Of a DNA stretch of 64,000 nucleotides, positions 1 through 10,190 are shown piece by piece (the first letter of the stretch is position 1; the number at the start of each line of letters is the position of its first letter). The notes beneath the pieces are model-generated. The model worked only from the letters and a program-made list of their open reading frames with translations, had not been told where the DNA came from and ran no database searches. The position numbers and the translations under genes are program-made. This DNA comes from Paralithodes platypus (Eukaryota > Arthropoda > Malacostraca > Decapoda > Lithodidae). The DNA is taken from assembly GCA_032716605.1 (NCBI GenBank), contig CM064538.1, positions 20,827,238-20,891,237 on the forward strand, written 5' to 3'.

Positions 1-59
1 ATTATCCTCAAGATTCCCCTGCAAGATAAATGTTTACATTTTTCGGATCCTGAGTTTTT

Positions 60-244
60 TTTTTTTTTTTTTTTTTTTTAAATAAATAAAAAAAATCCCT
101 TAAAATCCTTACTAATTTTACCTGTTGATCATGGATGGTGTGGTTGAGCAAATGAATACTTTTGATTGACTACAACATGCATTTTATAGATAATTAGATA
201 GATAGATAGATAGATAGATAGCTGATTAGACAGATAGATAGATA
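60..244. repeat. poly(T) tract and (GATA)n microsatellite
   Basis: Poly(T) lies at about 57-79 and GATA repeats at about 189-244, with AT-rich sequence between. The GATA tract directly follows, on the minus strand, the AATAAA and 3' end of the adjacent LINE remnant, so it may be that element's tail rather than an independent microsatellite. Confidence 0.8.
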
Positions 245-1865
245 GTCAGTCATAATTTTATTTCATAAAAAGACATATACATACACTTTTTACAGAGTTA
301 TTTACGTAATCTACATTAAGCTAAAAGTCCTTAGCGCATAGTTGGTTCTGTGTTCTGTACATAAACAATTCTTGATCTGATAGCATTGATATCATTTAGC
401 AATAAGTTAGTAAATCCATACTCATGTAGGATTATTTTTTCAACATCCTTTACAAGAAAAGATCTATGTAACATGTAATACATGTTCTTCTCTATTTAAA
501 ACTACATGGCTTTATGAGATTTCTATATACAAATCTTATTTTCATCCAGTTAACCAAATGCCTAAACACCATCACTCCACATTCTCTACAAGCACTGTGG
601 TTGCTCTCCCAGTACTTCATATCAATATTTTCTTTATTGCACTTGTGGTATCCAATGGAAAAACTGCTTTAAACGGTATATAACATTTTCTATTATTAAA
701 CCAAAGTTCAGCGCCATAAAAATTCAAACAGTAGCTTTGAAATAAATTTAAAAATACTTCAGTACTCGTGTTGCTAAACTTTCTTAAAAGACAATTAAAC
801 TCATTGTAAAACTTATTTCTGCATCTTAGAATTACCAAGTCATTATTAAGATTACAATCGATTATAAAACCCAAATATTTGTATTCAGAAACAATATTTA
901 ATTTGTTATTGTCTAAATATATGAAAGGATTCATTTCCTGTCCATACTTATATTTAAAGATCAACATACTGATTTTGCAGAGTTAATAGATAAGTCTAGT
1001 TGTTTAATTTCATGATCCATAATATCTATCAATGTTTGCAGACCTCTAACCGAAGGAGCCAATATTACAAGATCGTCTGCATAGGCGCTCACATTGCTGA
1101 CTTGTAAACCTAGTCTACAGCCACATTACTTGCAGATAATTTACTTAATAAGTCATCAATATAAATGAAAACAACAAGGGAGATAAAACCCCACCCTGTC
1201 TCACTCCATTTTTCATAGTCCATTCAGTTGAAATTGAATCTTTAAATTTGACAACAACATGTTGGTTTCTGTAAAAGTAAAATAAAATATTAACCAAGAA
1301 ATTTGGTACTCATAGTTTTAAAAGCTTATTTGCAAGTTTGAAATGATTCACCTTATCAAAAGCTTTTGTCAGGTCAATAAAACATGAAAAAACATTAGAT
1401 CCCTCCGTGGTGTACCTTAAAATAGTTTCCTTGAGAATTAAACATGCAGTAGAAGTAGAATACCTCTCTCTGAATCCTTGCTTGCCTATCATTTAAACTA
1501 ACATATCTTAAAATGTTGTATTGCACGCAATGTTCAATTACCTTCAATAATATTGACGATAACGTAATTGATCTATAATTATCAAGTGATGTATTATCTT
1601 TATACTTATCTTTCAATAAGGGTACCATAATTCCAAAGTTCATTCTTAGAGGCATACAGCCATGTACGACACAAGAAGAAATAAACTTTGCAATGACTAC
1701 TATCAATTCGTTTGTACAATACTTTAAGTGAAAAGAATGTATATTATCTGGCCCAATACCACAATTGAGGTCAGATATTGCTGTAGATACATCAGGACTA
1801 TTTACCTTACCAAATAATTCACCGTCACGTACATTTTTCACCAATTTATCTATCATGAAGTCATC
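245..1865 (-). pseudogene. 5'-truncated, frameshifted non-LTR (LINE) reverse transcriptase
   Basis: This is the reverse transcriptase end of a non-LTR retrotransposon, read on the minus strand. From 1865 downward it shows the RT entry region (GPDNIHSFHLKYC, then NYRSITLSSILLKVIE), motif A as FIDLTKAFDKVNH (within 1310-1492), motif B as NGVRQGGVLSPLLFSF (about 1160-1215) and the catalytic YADD at 1072-1083. A thumb-like stretch with YLGFIID follows (617-967), and a coding trace reaches a stop near 331-333. AATAAA lies at 257-262, followed after about 13 bases by a TATC tail. At least three frameshifts break the frame, so it is not functional. The endonuclease is missing: the 5' end is cut at a GATA tract. 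I cannot place the clade confidently; CR1/L2/jockey-type is likely from the motifs. Confidence 0.8.
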
Positions 1866-1880
1866 ATGATAGATAGATAG

Positions 1881-1911
<31 letters not shown>
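1866..1911. repeat. (GATA)n microsatellite at the LINE 5' junction
   Basis: About eleven GATA units with one GATG interruption sit exactly where the LINE coding trace stops. The last LINE bases before it (ATGATAGATA) are themselves GATA-like, so the truncation point has microhomology with the repeat. Confidence 0.85.
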
Positions 1912-1997
1912 TAAACAAAATTCATGTCTATATATAATGTAAACGAGTCAGATCACCATGGGGGTCAGAGTGTGAGCGAGAAGGAGTGCGGGGAAAG

Positions 1998-1998
<1 letters not shown>

Positions 1999-2028
<30 letters not shown>

Positions 2029-2061
2029 TGTGAGAGTGAGTGTGTGTGAGAGAGAGAGAGA

Positions 2062-2100
<39 letters not shown>

Positions 2101-2312
2101 TGACAAAGAGAGAGAAGGAAAGGGGAGATGGTAAAGAGAGATACACGAGAGAGATAGGCCGACGAGATAGAGAAATAACGAGAGGAGGGAAAGAATGGAG
2201 AGATAACAGAATATAATGAATAGATAATGAGAACAGTTATGGAGAGATAGATGGGAAGCGATAATGGGGAGAGAGAGAGAGCGAGAGTGAGAGTGTGTGT
2301 GTATGTGAGATA
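1999..2312. repeat. compound (GA)n/(GT)n microsatellite
   Basis: Mixed GA and GT runs with interruptions. Open frames across it encode only Ser-Leu or His-Thr repeats and are not treated as genes. Confidence 0.85.
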
Positions 2313-2314
2313 CT

Positions 2315-2411
2315 TTCCTGGTAATTACTGGAGGCCCTTTTTAAACCATAAAATCGTCTAATAGCAGCCAGAATATAATGAAAAGGACAGCACCGGTACT
2401 GAAAGGGTTAA
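2315..2411 (+). repeat. family C hairpin element, right half
   Basis: Carries the family C right arm: AAAATCGTCTAATAGCAGCC, then ACCGGTACTGAAAGGGTTAA ending in TTAA at 2408-2411. The left arm is absent. Family C copies elsewhere are long palindromes ending in TTAACCCYTT, like piggyBac-type MITEs. Confidence 0.6.
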
Positions 2412-2875
2412 GTCTTCGTACCCTAACTGTTTGATATAAATCGTAAGTTACAGCAACGAGCACAAATAGCGACACAATCATTCGAATCAGTATCGAACGC
2501 AAACGAGGCAATACAATACTTTATTATATCCAAGATGCTCAAGAACTTGGCTTTAGAGGTTCAAAGATTCGAACTGGTGCAACTTTATATAATATGTATT
2601 ATTTAAGTGGTTCTTGGGTTGCAGAGAGCAGAGGTGAGGTCTAAAATAGCGGGCGTACTGGTTTGCACATTTCTTTTCCTCTCACATGATCTACGCATAG
2701 GGCAGGATTTATGCTGTGGCAGCTTTCAAACATTCTACTTAAGTATACCTCTAAGACGTACCCAACAATATTACATTACCTTAGAGGAAACACGGAATTC
2801 TATACCAGGCTTTATGTTGTAATATATTGGTAAATGTTATATATTAGTTGTTATGGGTACTGACACTATATACAG

Positions 2876-2877
<2 letters not shown>
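2412..2877. other. unassigned intergenic sequence
   Basis: About 465 bases with no repeat family or coding motif that I recognise. A 71-codon open frame at 2607-2822 has no recognisable domain and I do not call it a gene. Confidence 0.5.

Positions 2878-2961
<84 letters not shown>
2878..2961. repeat. (AT)n microsatellite
   Basis: About 40 uninterrupted TA units. It truncates the family F copy that starts just after it. Confidence 0.95.
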
Positions 2962-2966
<5 letters not shown>

Positions 2967-3086
2967 CCTATTCCCTGGCTGACTCTTCCCAAATGGTAGA
3001 AATATTTGCCCGTTTACTCTAGTCCTTTGTGAAGTATAGAGGTTAGTAGTCAAGAGTTTTAGCCTACGTATTTAGAACAGGGTATA
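2962..3086 (+). repeat. family F hairpin element, right part
   Basis: Shares CCTATTCCCTGGCTGAC, TGCCCGTTTACTCTAGTCCTT, an AGAGGTTAG block and the terminal GAACAGGGTAT with the copy at 8370-8590. The left end is lost at the AT microsatellite. Confidence 0.6.
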
Positions 3087-3225
3087 GCCCAAATAATAGT
3101 GTTTCCATTCGGGTGGCAACTAAAATAACTGACGGAATATAATTTGTGTTCGTTCATGTTTGTTATCTTGCTTACCGATAAATATACAGACAAACGGACT
3201 AACGTAAACAACCACAAACACACAC

Positions 3226-3226
3226 A

Positions 3227-3274
<48 letters not shown>

Positions 3275-3394
3275 ATAAGACAGATAGAGAGCCACACAAA
3301 GACGACTATAAAAACATTCACAGCATTTCAATTTTGGCGGGTATAAATAGAAAGGGCTGGGCAGCAAGAACCAAGAAAGAGGGAAAGTGTGTGT

Positions 3395-3456
<62 letters not shown>

Positions 3457-3690
3457 AGAAGAAGAAGAAAGAGGGAAAGTGTGTTGTGTGTGTGTGTATG
3501 TGTGTGTGTGTCTGGGAGAGAGAGAGAGAGAGAAGAAAGAGGGAAAGTGTGTGTGGGAAAGAGAGAGAGAGAGAGAAAAGAGAGTGAGTGAGAGTGAGAG
3601 AGAGAGAGAGAAAAAGAGAGAGAGAGAGAAGAAGAAGAAGAAAGAGGGAAAGTGTGTGTGTGTGGGGAGAGAGAGAGAGAAGGGGGTGAG
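3226..3690. repeat. compound (CT)n, (CA)n, (GA)n, (GT)n tracts
   Basis: CT/CA tract at about 3226-3276, then purine-rich GA and GT runs at 3397-3690 built of a loose repeat unit (GAGA run, AAGAAGAAGAAAGAGGGAAA, GTGTGTGTG). Several long open frames on both strands across it are simple-sequence artefacts. Confidence 0.9.
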
Positions 3691-3839
3691 GGGAGTGGTG
3701 TAGGTTCTCATCGGAGGAATCCTGGTATATATAACATCTACTGTAACATCTAAACCGTTCTATGTTGTGATCATAAGAGGTCCTAATCCTCTCCCCAAAT
3801 CCCGGCATTTCAAGCTGACCAAGAACTACCTTTTCTGGA

Positions 3840-3945
3840 CCCCTCAGGGAAAAAAACAAAAAAAAACACACAAAAAACAAAAAAAAAAGGCAGGGGGGGT
3901 TGGGGGGGGGGCTTTGTAAGATATTCCAATGGTCGTGATCCTCAT
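3840..3945 (+). repeat. family G repeat, first copy
   Basis: An A-rich then G-rich stretch ends with a TCCAATGGTCGTGATC block. The same order (A-rich, G-run, TAATCCAARGGTCGTGAT) recurs near 4346 and 5255, so this is a dispersed local repeat of unknown type. Confidence 0.4.
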
Positions 3946-4149
3946 ATTATCAATCCCAGCTAAGCCTATATCATAATTTTGAAATGTTGTGGATGTAGGT
4001 TATAAAGGCAGGACTCCAGGTATGACATCATGACATCTGACCATATGCTTTCATTAATATTCATTGGGTGTTATTGGTTTTAAGAACAATACTAGTTAAA
4101 ATTTATGTTGTGCTATGTTTTTATTTTATCCCACGCATTTCCCTATACT

Positions 4150-4346
4150 CTCACGTGTTCTGTGTATCCCTCAACAAACTGAACTCAATAGCAGAGAAAA
4201 AGAAACGGAGCGATGACAGAAAAACAAACCCACAAGAAATGAGAAGAAAGAAACGGAGCGATGACAGAAAAACAAACCCACAAGAAATGAGAAGAAAGAA
4301 AGGGAAAGGGGGAGCCGTCAGTAAGGTAATCCAAGGGTCGTGATTA
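4150..4346 (+). repeat. family G repeat with a 48-bp tandem duplication
   Basis: Contains AACTGAACTCAATAGCAGAG at its start and TAATCCAAGGGTCGTGAT at its end, as in the copy at 5125-5255. Inside, a 48-bp unit starting AAACGGAGCGATGACAG is duplicated in tandem (starts at 4203 and 4251). The open frame over it merely translates the duplication. Confidence 0.6.
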
Positions 4347-4547
4347 GGTCAGATGAATGCATTGAGGGATAAGCTTTTACAACGGCACCTCGTATCTACT
4401 TTTCGAAGAGTGTTGATAGAGGAGAAGGGATGTTGGAGAGAGAGGAAGCTGTTGAAGTGGCTTTGTTATGTTTGTTAGTAGTCTGTATACGTCGTCGAGG
4501 TGTCCCCAGATTTTCTAGAGATCCTGTGTAGTCTATGTTGTCCAGGT

Positions 4548-4602
4548 GATGGTAGAATGTGTCCCTTAGCAACTGATGGTAGAATGTGTCCCTTAGCAAC
4601 TG
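4548..4602 (+). repeat. 27-bp tandem duplication
   Basis: Two adjacent copies of a unit containing GGTAGAATGTGTCCCTTAGC, apparently identical. Confidence 0.85.
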
Positions 4603-4614
4603 ATTTATCAATAC

Positions 4615-4913
4615 TTAAGGGGGGATGGTTAGTTTTTTCTGGCTCCCCTTCTCTCTCAAGATTCACCCCATTAGTTTTGAAAATTTAAGACGTTTGTTCC
4701 AATAGCTTGGCTATTTTAAGACCTTTCGCCCAATTTCTTTGTCAATATTAGGATCTTTCATGCCATTTATGTGTTGATTTCCCTGGCGAGCGATAGCGAT
4801 CCTATCATTTTAGGAGGAACCGGCCTTCGGCCGGGAAATTGTTCTATTGAAAAATGTAGTAATGGGGCTGAATATGAGGGAGAAGAGGGTCCAGAAAAAA
4901 AACTTCCCCTTAA
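4615..4913 (-). mobile_element. family A hairpin element, fold-back deletion variant
   Basis: Starts and ends at TTAA (4615-4618 and 4910-4913). The left arm runs to the GC hairpin (CCGGCCTTCGGCCGG) and then jumps straight to an inverted copy of the same left arm (ATGGGGCTGAATATGAGGGA with GGTCCAGAAA). The usual right arm with the CCATCAAGCTT motif is missing. The result is a near-palindrome. Confidence 0.75.
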
Positions 4914-4952
4914 GGGAGGAATCTGTGTATGGCATGTGTATTTACTTTTTAC

Positions 4953-5120
4953 AAGATACGATGACGCATTTATTTTCTGTTTTCTGGCTATTATCAGACG
5001 ATTGTTTTCATATTAGGAAAGATATATGGAAGTCAGAGGGCTACTATAAGAACAGCCCTATACGTATAAGGAAAGATATATGGAAGTCAGAGGGCTACTA
5101 TAAGAACAGCCCTATACGTA
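4953..5120 (+). repeat. family C left arm with 54-bp tandem duplication
   Basis: Contains the family C core TTCTGGCTATTATCAGACGATT, then a 54-bp unit starting TAGGAAAGATATATGGAAGTC that is duplicated exactly (AGGAAAG at 5015 and 5069). Confidence 0.65.
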
Positions 5121-5124
5121 TACC

Positions 5125-5255
5125 CCAATGAACTGAACTCATAGCAGAGAGAAAGAGACGTGGGGTAACGGGAAAAAAAAACACAAGGAGAAGAAAGACT
5201 CGAAAGGGGGGGGGGGGGGCCGTCTGAAAGCTAATCCAAAGGTCGTGATCTTCTT
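5125..5255 (+). repeat. family G repeat, third copy
   Basis: AACTGAACTCATAGCAGAGA at the start, a G-run, then GCTAATCCAAAGGTCGTGAT, matching the copy at 4150-4346 without its internal duplication. Confidence 0.5.
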
Positions 5256-5610
5256 AAGCCCTCCATACCCCCCTCAAGCTACTCTCCCCCTCCTCCACCC
5301 CCACCCACAATACATTCTCCCTATCCACCCTCACCTACATCAGCCACCCCTCCCCTCCCCCTCTTAACCCCCCCCCACCCACCCATACCCACTTCACATT
5401 CTCCCGATCCATCCCCACTCCACCCTCCCCCTCTTAACCTCCCCACACGCACACCACATCCTCCCTATCCACCCACCCCTCACGCACATCAGCTACCCTC
5501 CCTCTCCTCCCCACCACCCACCCACACCCACACCTCATTATCCCTATCCCGCGCTCCACCTTCCCACACCACAATATCCCTATCCACCCCCCCCCCCTCT
5601 CTCTCTCTCT

Positions 5611-5650
<40 letters not shown>
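5256..5650. repeat. C-rich minisatellite and (CT)n tract
   Basis: Strand-asymmetric C-rich sequence with loosely repeated blocks (CTCCCTATCCACCC, ACATCAGCCACCC, CCCCTCTTAACC) at about 110-120 base spacing, ending in a CT run at 5597-5649. Confidence 0.7.
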
Positions 5651-5652
<2 letters not shown>

Positions 5653-5733
5653 GTACTGCCTGGCCCCACACAAACAAGACCAAGGATTACTCTGAGTCTT
5701 AGATAAGGCCGACGATATAAGCCTATTTACTCC

Positions 5734-5805
5734 AGGGGAGGAGAGGGAGTTACATAGATACACAAACTGGACAGACTTTGCGGTCCCTACTAAGCAGTCC
5801 TGACT
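5734..5805 (-). repeat. family E SINE-like repeat
   Basis: On the minus strand it reads CAGGACTGCTTAGTAGGGAC, then a GCAAAGTCTGT block and TATCTATGTAACTC. The same string order is found at 39440-39530 and four times at 45850-46480. Nature unknown; its length and CT-rich edges suggest a short retroposon or tandem unit. Confidence 0.55.
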
Positions 5806-5933
5806 AATTAGGTGCTTATGTGCTGGGTGTGGTGTCCCGAGTTCGAATCCCGGGACGACCATATGCTTTCTTCAGTTTATTCAAGTACATTGGGGTATGT
5901 AATTGATGATTAATGTTAAGAACGGGGTGTTAC
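5806..5933 (+). repeat. tRNA-derived SINE family S1, copy 1
   Basis: Contains a B-box-like CCCGAGTTCGAATCCC, then ACCATATGCTTTC and TATTCAAGTACATTGGGG, ending AACGGGGTGTTAC. The copies at 45392-45538 (minus) and 50893-50990 share these blocks and show an A-box-like GTGGTGTAATGGTTTAGA, so the head derives from a tRNA. It is a short non-autonomous retroposon. Confidence 0.65.
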
Positions 5934-6035
5934 TTATAGAATGTGCTGTAAAGTGGAAGGTAAAGATAGCAAAGCAGAAGGGTCTCTCTCCCCACCCACC
6001 ACCCACCATCCGACCTTGGGTGTTAAGGCACGTGG

Positions 6036-6420
6036 TTAAGGGGGGGTCACCGTTTTTTTTTTATCTTTCTCTCCTTTTCTTTCTTACCCTGGCTTGTATC
6101 CATTCGGCCCCATTCAGTCAACTGTTTTAAGACGTGTATCCCCATCCAGTTGTCGATTTCTTCCTGTCGAGCGATAGCGAGCCAGCATTGTATGGAAAAA
6201 TCCAGCTTCGCCAGAGAAATTTTTCCATCGAAAAATTTACAAATTTAGCTTGCTGTCAAAGCTAAAATATATATAAGCTGGCTCGTTACCGCTTGCCAGG
6301 AAAATATTGACACCTGGATGGGGGTAAACGTCTTAAAACAGTAGGCTGAATGGGGCCGAATGGATACAAGCCAGAGAGAGAGGGAGAGAAAGAGAAAACA
6401 AGCGAGGTGGGCTCCCTTAA
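6036..6420 (-). mobile_element. family B hairpin element, copy 1
   Basis: TTAA at both ends (6036-6039, 6417-6420). Inward from the right end it reads GGGAGCCCACCTCGCTT, and from the left GGGGGGTCACCG. Both halves carry GGCTTGTATCCATTCGGCCC in opposite orientation, GAGCGATAGCGAGCC cores and a central hairpin, so most of the element folds on itself. No coding capacity. Confidence 0.85.
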
Positions 6421-6481
6421 AATTGAGTTGGGGAAACAGGGCCCTCAACAGGATGAGAACATTGCTACTGGGAAACTCATA

Positions 6482-6815
6482 TTAAGGGGAGGTTTTTAGT
6501 GTGTTTCCTAGACTTCCATCAAGCTTGAAATTACACCCCCTTGACCCCTTTTCAAGATAAATTTGTACATTTTTCGGTAGAAAAATGTCCCGGCCGTAGG
6601 TCGGTTCCTCTTAAATTACAGGCTCGCTGTCGCTCGCCAGGAAAAAATCGACACCTAAATGGGACGAAAGGTCTTAAAAGTGACAAATGGGGTGAAACTT
6701 CTTAAAATCGCCAAACTAATGGGGCAAACATTTTAAAATCTCAAAAGCAATGGGGCTAGACATGAGAGAGAAAGGGGTCCAGAAAAAAGTGCCTCAAGTG
6801 GATATCTCCCCTTAA
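6482..6815 (+). mobile_element. family A hairpin element
   Basis: TTAA at both ends, then GGGGAGG and its inverse CTCCCC. Internal order: CCATCAAGCTT, AAATTTGTACATTTTTCGGT, GC hairpin, CTCGCTGTCGCTCGCCAGG, then three copies of a GGTCTTAAAA-type block and AATGGGGC. 334 bp, non-coding, consistent with a MITE. Confidence 0.85.
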
Positions 6816-6970
6816 AGAACCAAGTTGAGAAATTTTTGATACAACTGTTGCTTAAATTTTTTTTTCTCTTTTAACCTATAGCAATCCAAACTCCTCAAAA
6901 TGGATGTCGAGCTTCCTTTTTTTAATGTGTCAATTTTTATATTACATGGTACCACTTTCTCTGACAATTT

Positions 6971-6973
<3 letters not shown>

Positions 6974-7020
<47 letters not shown>
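6974..7020. repeat. (GA)n microsatellite
   Basis: About 22 GA units between the family A copies at 6482 and 7158. The surrounding 6816-7157 is AT-rich and shows short local repeats of GGCTACAATTGCCCTTAA. Confidence 0.9.
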
Positions 7021-7157
7021 AACGAGGAAGCGAAGACACTAGACGAAAAAATATAAAATAAAAGAAAAAACAAAAGACTACAATAATTGGCCTTACAATT
7101 AACGGAAAAAGGGCTACAATTGCCCTTAAAATAGACCGATAAAGGCTACAACTGCCC

Positions 7158-7487
7158 TTAAGGGGAGATTTCCACTTGAGGGATATTTGTCTTGACCCCT
7201 TTCTCCATCATGGTTAGCCCCATTGATTTTGATATTTTAAGACGTTCGCCCCCATTAGTTTAGCGATTTTAAGAACTTTCGACCCATTTCTGTCAATCCT
7301 TTCGTGCCATTTAGGTGTCGATTTTATCCTGGCGAGCGATAGCGAGCCTGTAATATAAGAGGAATCAGCTTTCAGCCGGGAAATTTTTCTACCGGAAAAT
7401 GTACAAATTTATCTTGAAAGAGGGTCAAGGGGGTGAAATTTTAAGATTGCTGGAGGAGTAGAAAACAAACTAAAAACCTCCCCTTAA
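7158..7487 (-). mobile_element. family A hairpin element
   Basis: TTAA ends at 7158-7161 and 7484-7487, in the opposite orientation to the copy at 6482. GAGCGATAGCGAGCC core and AAGGGGGTGAAATTTTAAG arm are present. The GC hairpin is partly decayed (CAGCTTTCAGCCGG). Confidence 0.85.
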
Positions 7488-7567
7488 AATTTACGGAAAA
7501 ATAGCTCATATGACGCCGTTTTATGGAGAGGTATACAATTTCTCCAACAAACAGGCAAGAATGGTGT

Positions 7568-7958
7568 TTACCTCCTTCTGTACCGGTGACGTCTTTTATA
7601 TTTTCTTCTGGCTACATTTAGACGATGTTGTGCAGTTTTAGAAGGATCTGTGGTAGTTAAAAGGGTTAAGTGTGATAGTTCGAAGCCTGTTAATTGCTGG
7701 AGACCCATATTAACCCCTTGAAGCTCTGACGCGTTTTAGCAGTATATTTTGGCTGTCATTAGACGATTTTATGCAGCTTAGGAAGCTTCTGTGGGTATTA
7801 AAAGGGTAAAGACTCTCTCAAGCAACCCTCTGACTTCCATATTCCCTTCCTAATCTGAATAAAATCGTCTAATAATTACCAGAAAACAAAACAGAGATGC
7901 GTATTGGAGCTTGAAAGGGTTAAAATGAAAAAGGCGTCTCCGGTACAGAAGGGGTTAA
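7568..7958 (+). mobile_element. family C element interrupted by a second family C element
   Basis: The left arm starts ACCTCCTTCTGTACCGG at about 7569 and the right arm ends CCGGTACAGAAGGGGTTAA at 7958, giving terminal inverted repeats of about 20 bases next to TTAA. The arms enclose another complete family C copy at 7710-7923. Ends of the type TTAA-CCCCTTC resemble piggyBac-type termini. Confidence 0.75.
7710..7923 (+). mobile_element. nested family C hairpin element (complete)
   Basis: TTAA at both ends, inverted arms TTAACCCCTTGAAGCTC and GGAGCTTGAAAGGGTTAA, and inner inverted ATTAGACGATTTTATGCAGC against AAAATCGTCTAATAATTACC. 214 bp, no ORF. It sits inside the copy at 7568-7958, so it inserted later. 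Confidence 0.8.
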
Positions 7959-8140
7959 ATAAAGGCTCTCCAGTTGAGTGATCTGTGTCAGCTGATCCAT
8001 CACACGGAGGGGATGATTATCTTCTTTGTTGACTCTGTGGCTGACCTTGGTTGCTGATACGGTGCAGTACTCTCAAATCCCAGGAACATTATTGGACAGT
8101 AGAGTTATTAGACAGAAGCCATTACTGTCGGTGGTAAGTA

Positions 8141-8351
8141 CAGTCGGGCTAATAAGTGATGTCCGGGCACCAAGTATGTTTTGATCAATAATTGGTATCA
8201 GCAATACCTAAGCTTCATTTCTGCATAACGAGTGAAATATACATACATGTTCCTACACTTACCCACCTAATTCAACATCTGACAGACATTAATACAGCAC
8301 AGAGCGAGCCAAACGTAATGACAGCTGAGACATGACTTATTAGCGCGACCG
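8141..8351. mobile_element. mariner-like MITE
   Basis: Terminal inverted repeats CAGTCGGGCTAATAAGT and ACTTATTAGCGCGACCG (two mismatches when folded), flanked by TA on each side (8139-8140, 8352-8353). A TA duplication and CAGT-like ends are typical of Tc1/mariner elements. 211 bp, non-coding. Confidence 0.6.
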
Positions 8352-8369
8352 TACTAGAGTTATACATCA

Positions 8370-8590
8370 ATACCCTGTTCCAAATAAATAAGCCACAATT
8401 ATTGAACAGTAACCTCTATAAGTCACAAACGACTAGGAGTAGCCTAATCGACCAAATATGTTTTCCATTTGGGTAGGGTCAGCCAGGGAATAGGTGTGCA
8501 AATGTACAGCCCATTTGCTCTAGCCCTTTTTGAGTTACAGAGGTTAGGAGTCACGATATCCGGCCTACATAATTATTTGGAACAAGGTAT
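8370..8590. mobile_element. family F hairpin element (complete)
   Basis: Ends ATACCCTGTTCCAAATAAAT and ATTATTTGGAACAAGGTAT are inverted repeats. Two inner blocks (CAGTAACCTCTATAAGTCAC against GAGTTACAGAGGTTAGGAGT) also pair. 221 bp. The copies at 2962 and 8745 are partial. Superfamily not assignable from its ends. Confidence 0.65.
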
Positions 8591-8620
8591 ATATAGCCTG
8601 TCAGTAGGATATGCCTGTTG

Positions 8621-8627
8621 GTGTAAT

Positions 8628-8674
<47 letters not shown>

Positions 8675-8863
8675 GTTGTTCCAGTACTCATTGCAATTAC
8701 TACAACTATACCATGTTCATTATAGGCAGGCCAGAAATCATGATTATAACCTCTGTAACTATTTGAGTTACAGAGGTTAGGGGTAGAGCAAATGGGCTGT
8801 AAATATATACACCTTTTCCCTGGTTGACTCTGGTAGCAATATTAGTTCGTTTATTCCAGTCCA

Positions 8864-8902
<39 letters not shown>
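8621..8902. repeat. poly(T), family F fragment and (GT)n
   Basis: Poly(T) at about 8630-8672, an inverted family F fragment at about 8750-8830 (GAGTTACAGAGGTTAGGGGT, CCCTGGTTGACTC), then a GT tract at 8868-8902. Confidence 0.7.
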
Positions 8903-8905
<3 letters not shown>

Positions 8906-8969
8906 AATAGTATCAACCAGTAAAGCAAAGTTAAAATTCCTTCCTTCCTGTATCGCTCCCCGGCTTTCA

Positions 8970-9160
8970 TCACCTATACACACACACACACACACACAGA
9001 CAGAGAGAGATAGAGAGAGAAAGAGACACACACGCACACACATACACACATTATCTCTCTGTCACACTCTCACACACTTACTCTTTTCGTTAAAACTGGT
9101 GAGTGATTGAGAGTGAGAGTGATGGTGAGTGAGTGAGAGAGAGAGAGAGTACAGTAACGT
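8970..9160. repeat. (CA)n, (GA)n mixed microsatellite
   Basis: CA, GA and CACT runs with interruptions. Confidence 0.8.
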
Positions 9161-9267
9161 CACCACTCATATCAATGCTTCTCCTAGCTCCGAGTGCTGG
9201 TTTGTTATCACCACTATCACACCTTACCTGGATGTAACCCGTTCTGTGCACTCTAACGCTTGTATTA

Positions 9268-9451
9268 TTTACCCTTTCACCACCATTACGTCATTTTCCT
9301 CTTGTCCTGGTTGCCATTAGACGATTTTCTTTAGCTTATAGTCTACCTCTAGAACTCAAAGGGTTAATTCCATGTCAATACACCCTCTGAATACATTGGC
9401 CCTTCTAAATTTGCCTAACATCGTCCAATGTTAGCCAGAATAAGGGGTTAA
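9268..9451 (+). mobile_element. family C hairpin element
   Basis: Left end TTTACCCTTTCACCACC and right end CCAGAATAAGGGGTTAA with TTAA at 9448-9451. Inner arms CATTAGACGATTTTCTTTAGC and TAACATCGTCCAATGTTAGCC are inverted copies. Confidence 0.7.
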
Positions 9452-9499
9452 GCCGCATTTACGTGAGCCTCTACACCTTCATAAACGAAATAAAGCAAA

Positions 9500-9560
9500 A
9501 AACAAATAGTGGTCTTTCTGAGCATCCTGGGTTCGAATCCACGGACTGCCACATGTGTTT
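9500..9560 (+). repeat. tRNA B-box-like SINE fragment
   Basis: CTGGGTTCGAATCCACGGAC contains a consensus B box, but no clear A box or tRNA fold is present. Possibly a truncated tRNA-derived SINE; weak. Confidence 0.3.
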
Positions 9561-9692
9561 GTAATATTTCATTAATCGATTTTAGGAGTAGAGTTGGTTG
9601 TTGGATAGAGCATAATGATTGAAGGACAGTTAATTTTCAGTCAATATGAACCCTCGAACACCATAAACGAACCTCTCAAGACTCGGGTATGC

Positions 9693-10014
9693 TTAAGGAA
9701 GCCCACCTCGCTTTTTTTCTCTTTTTCTCCCTCTCTCTTTGGCTTGTATCCATTTGGCCCCATTCACCCTACTTTTTTAAGACGTTTACCCCCAACCAAT
9801 ATGTACTTGACGAGCGGTAGCTTCTCCGGCGAAGCCGGATTTCTCCATACAATGCCTGCTCGCTATCGCTCGCCAGGAAGAAATCGACACCTGGATGGGG
9901 ATAAATGTCTTAAAACAGTTGGCTGAATGGGGCCGAATGGATACAAGCCAAGGACAGAGACAAAAGGAGAGCAAGATAAAAAAAAAAAAAAAAAAAACCG
10001 GTGACCCCCCTTAA
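9693..10014 (+). mobile_element. family B hairpin element with internal deletion
   Basis: TTAA ends, left arm AAGCCCACCTCGCTTTTTTT, right arm ACCGGTGACCCCCCTTAA. The segment carrying the TTTGACAGCAAGCTAAATT block is deleted between GACGAGCGGTAGC and TTCTCCGGCGAAGCCGG, leaving 322 bp instead of about 385. Confidence 0.85.
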
Positions 10015-10190
10015 CCCTTATACGGTGTGGGGCGGGTCGTTATAGAACCCCCCCCCTGCTTCACTCCTTCAGACTTGCTCGGAACACTGGTGGTCTTTGT
10101 ATATTGTGGTAGCGAGACACTCAACGGTGATATGGAGAGACACATCAACACCTTTGGTACCGAGTGTCTACACAGGACCATGGGGTACTG

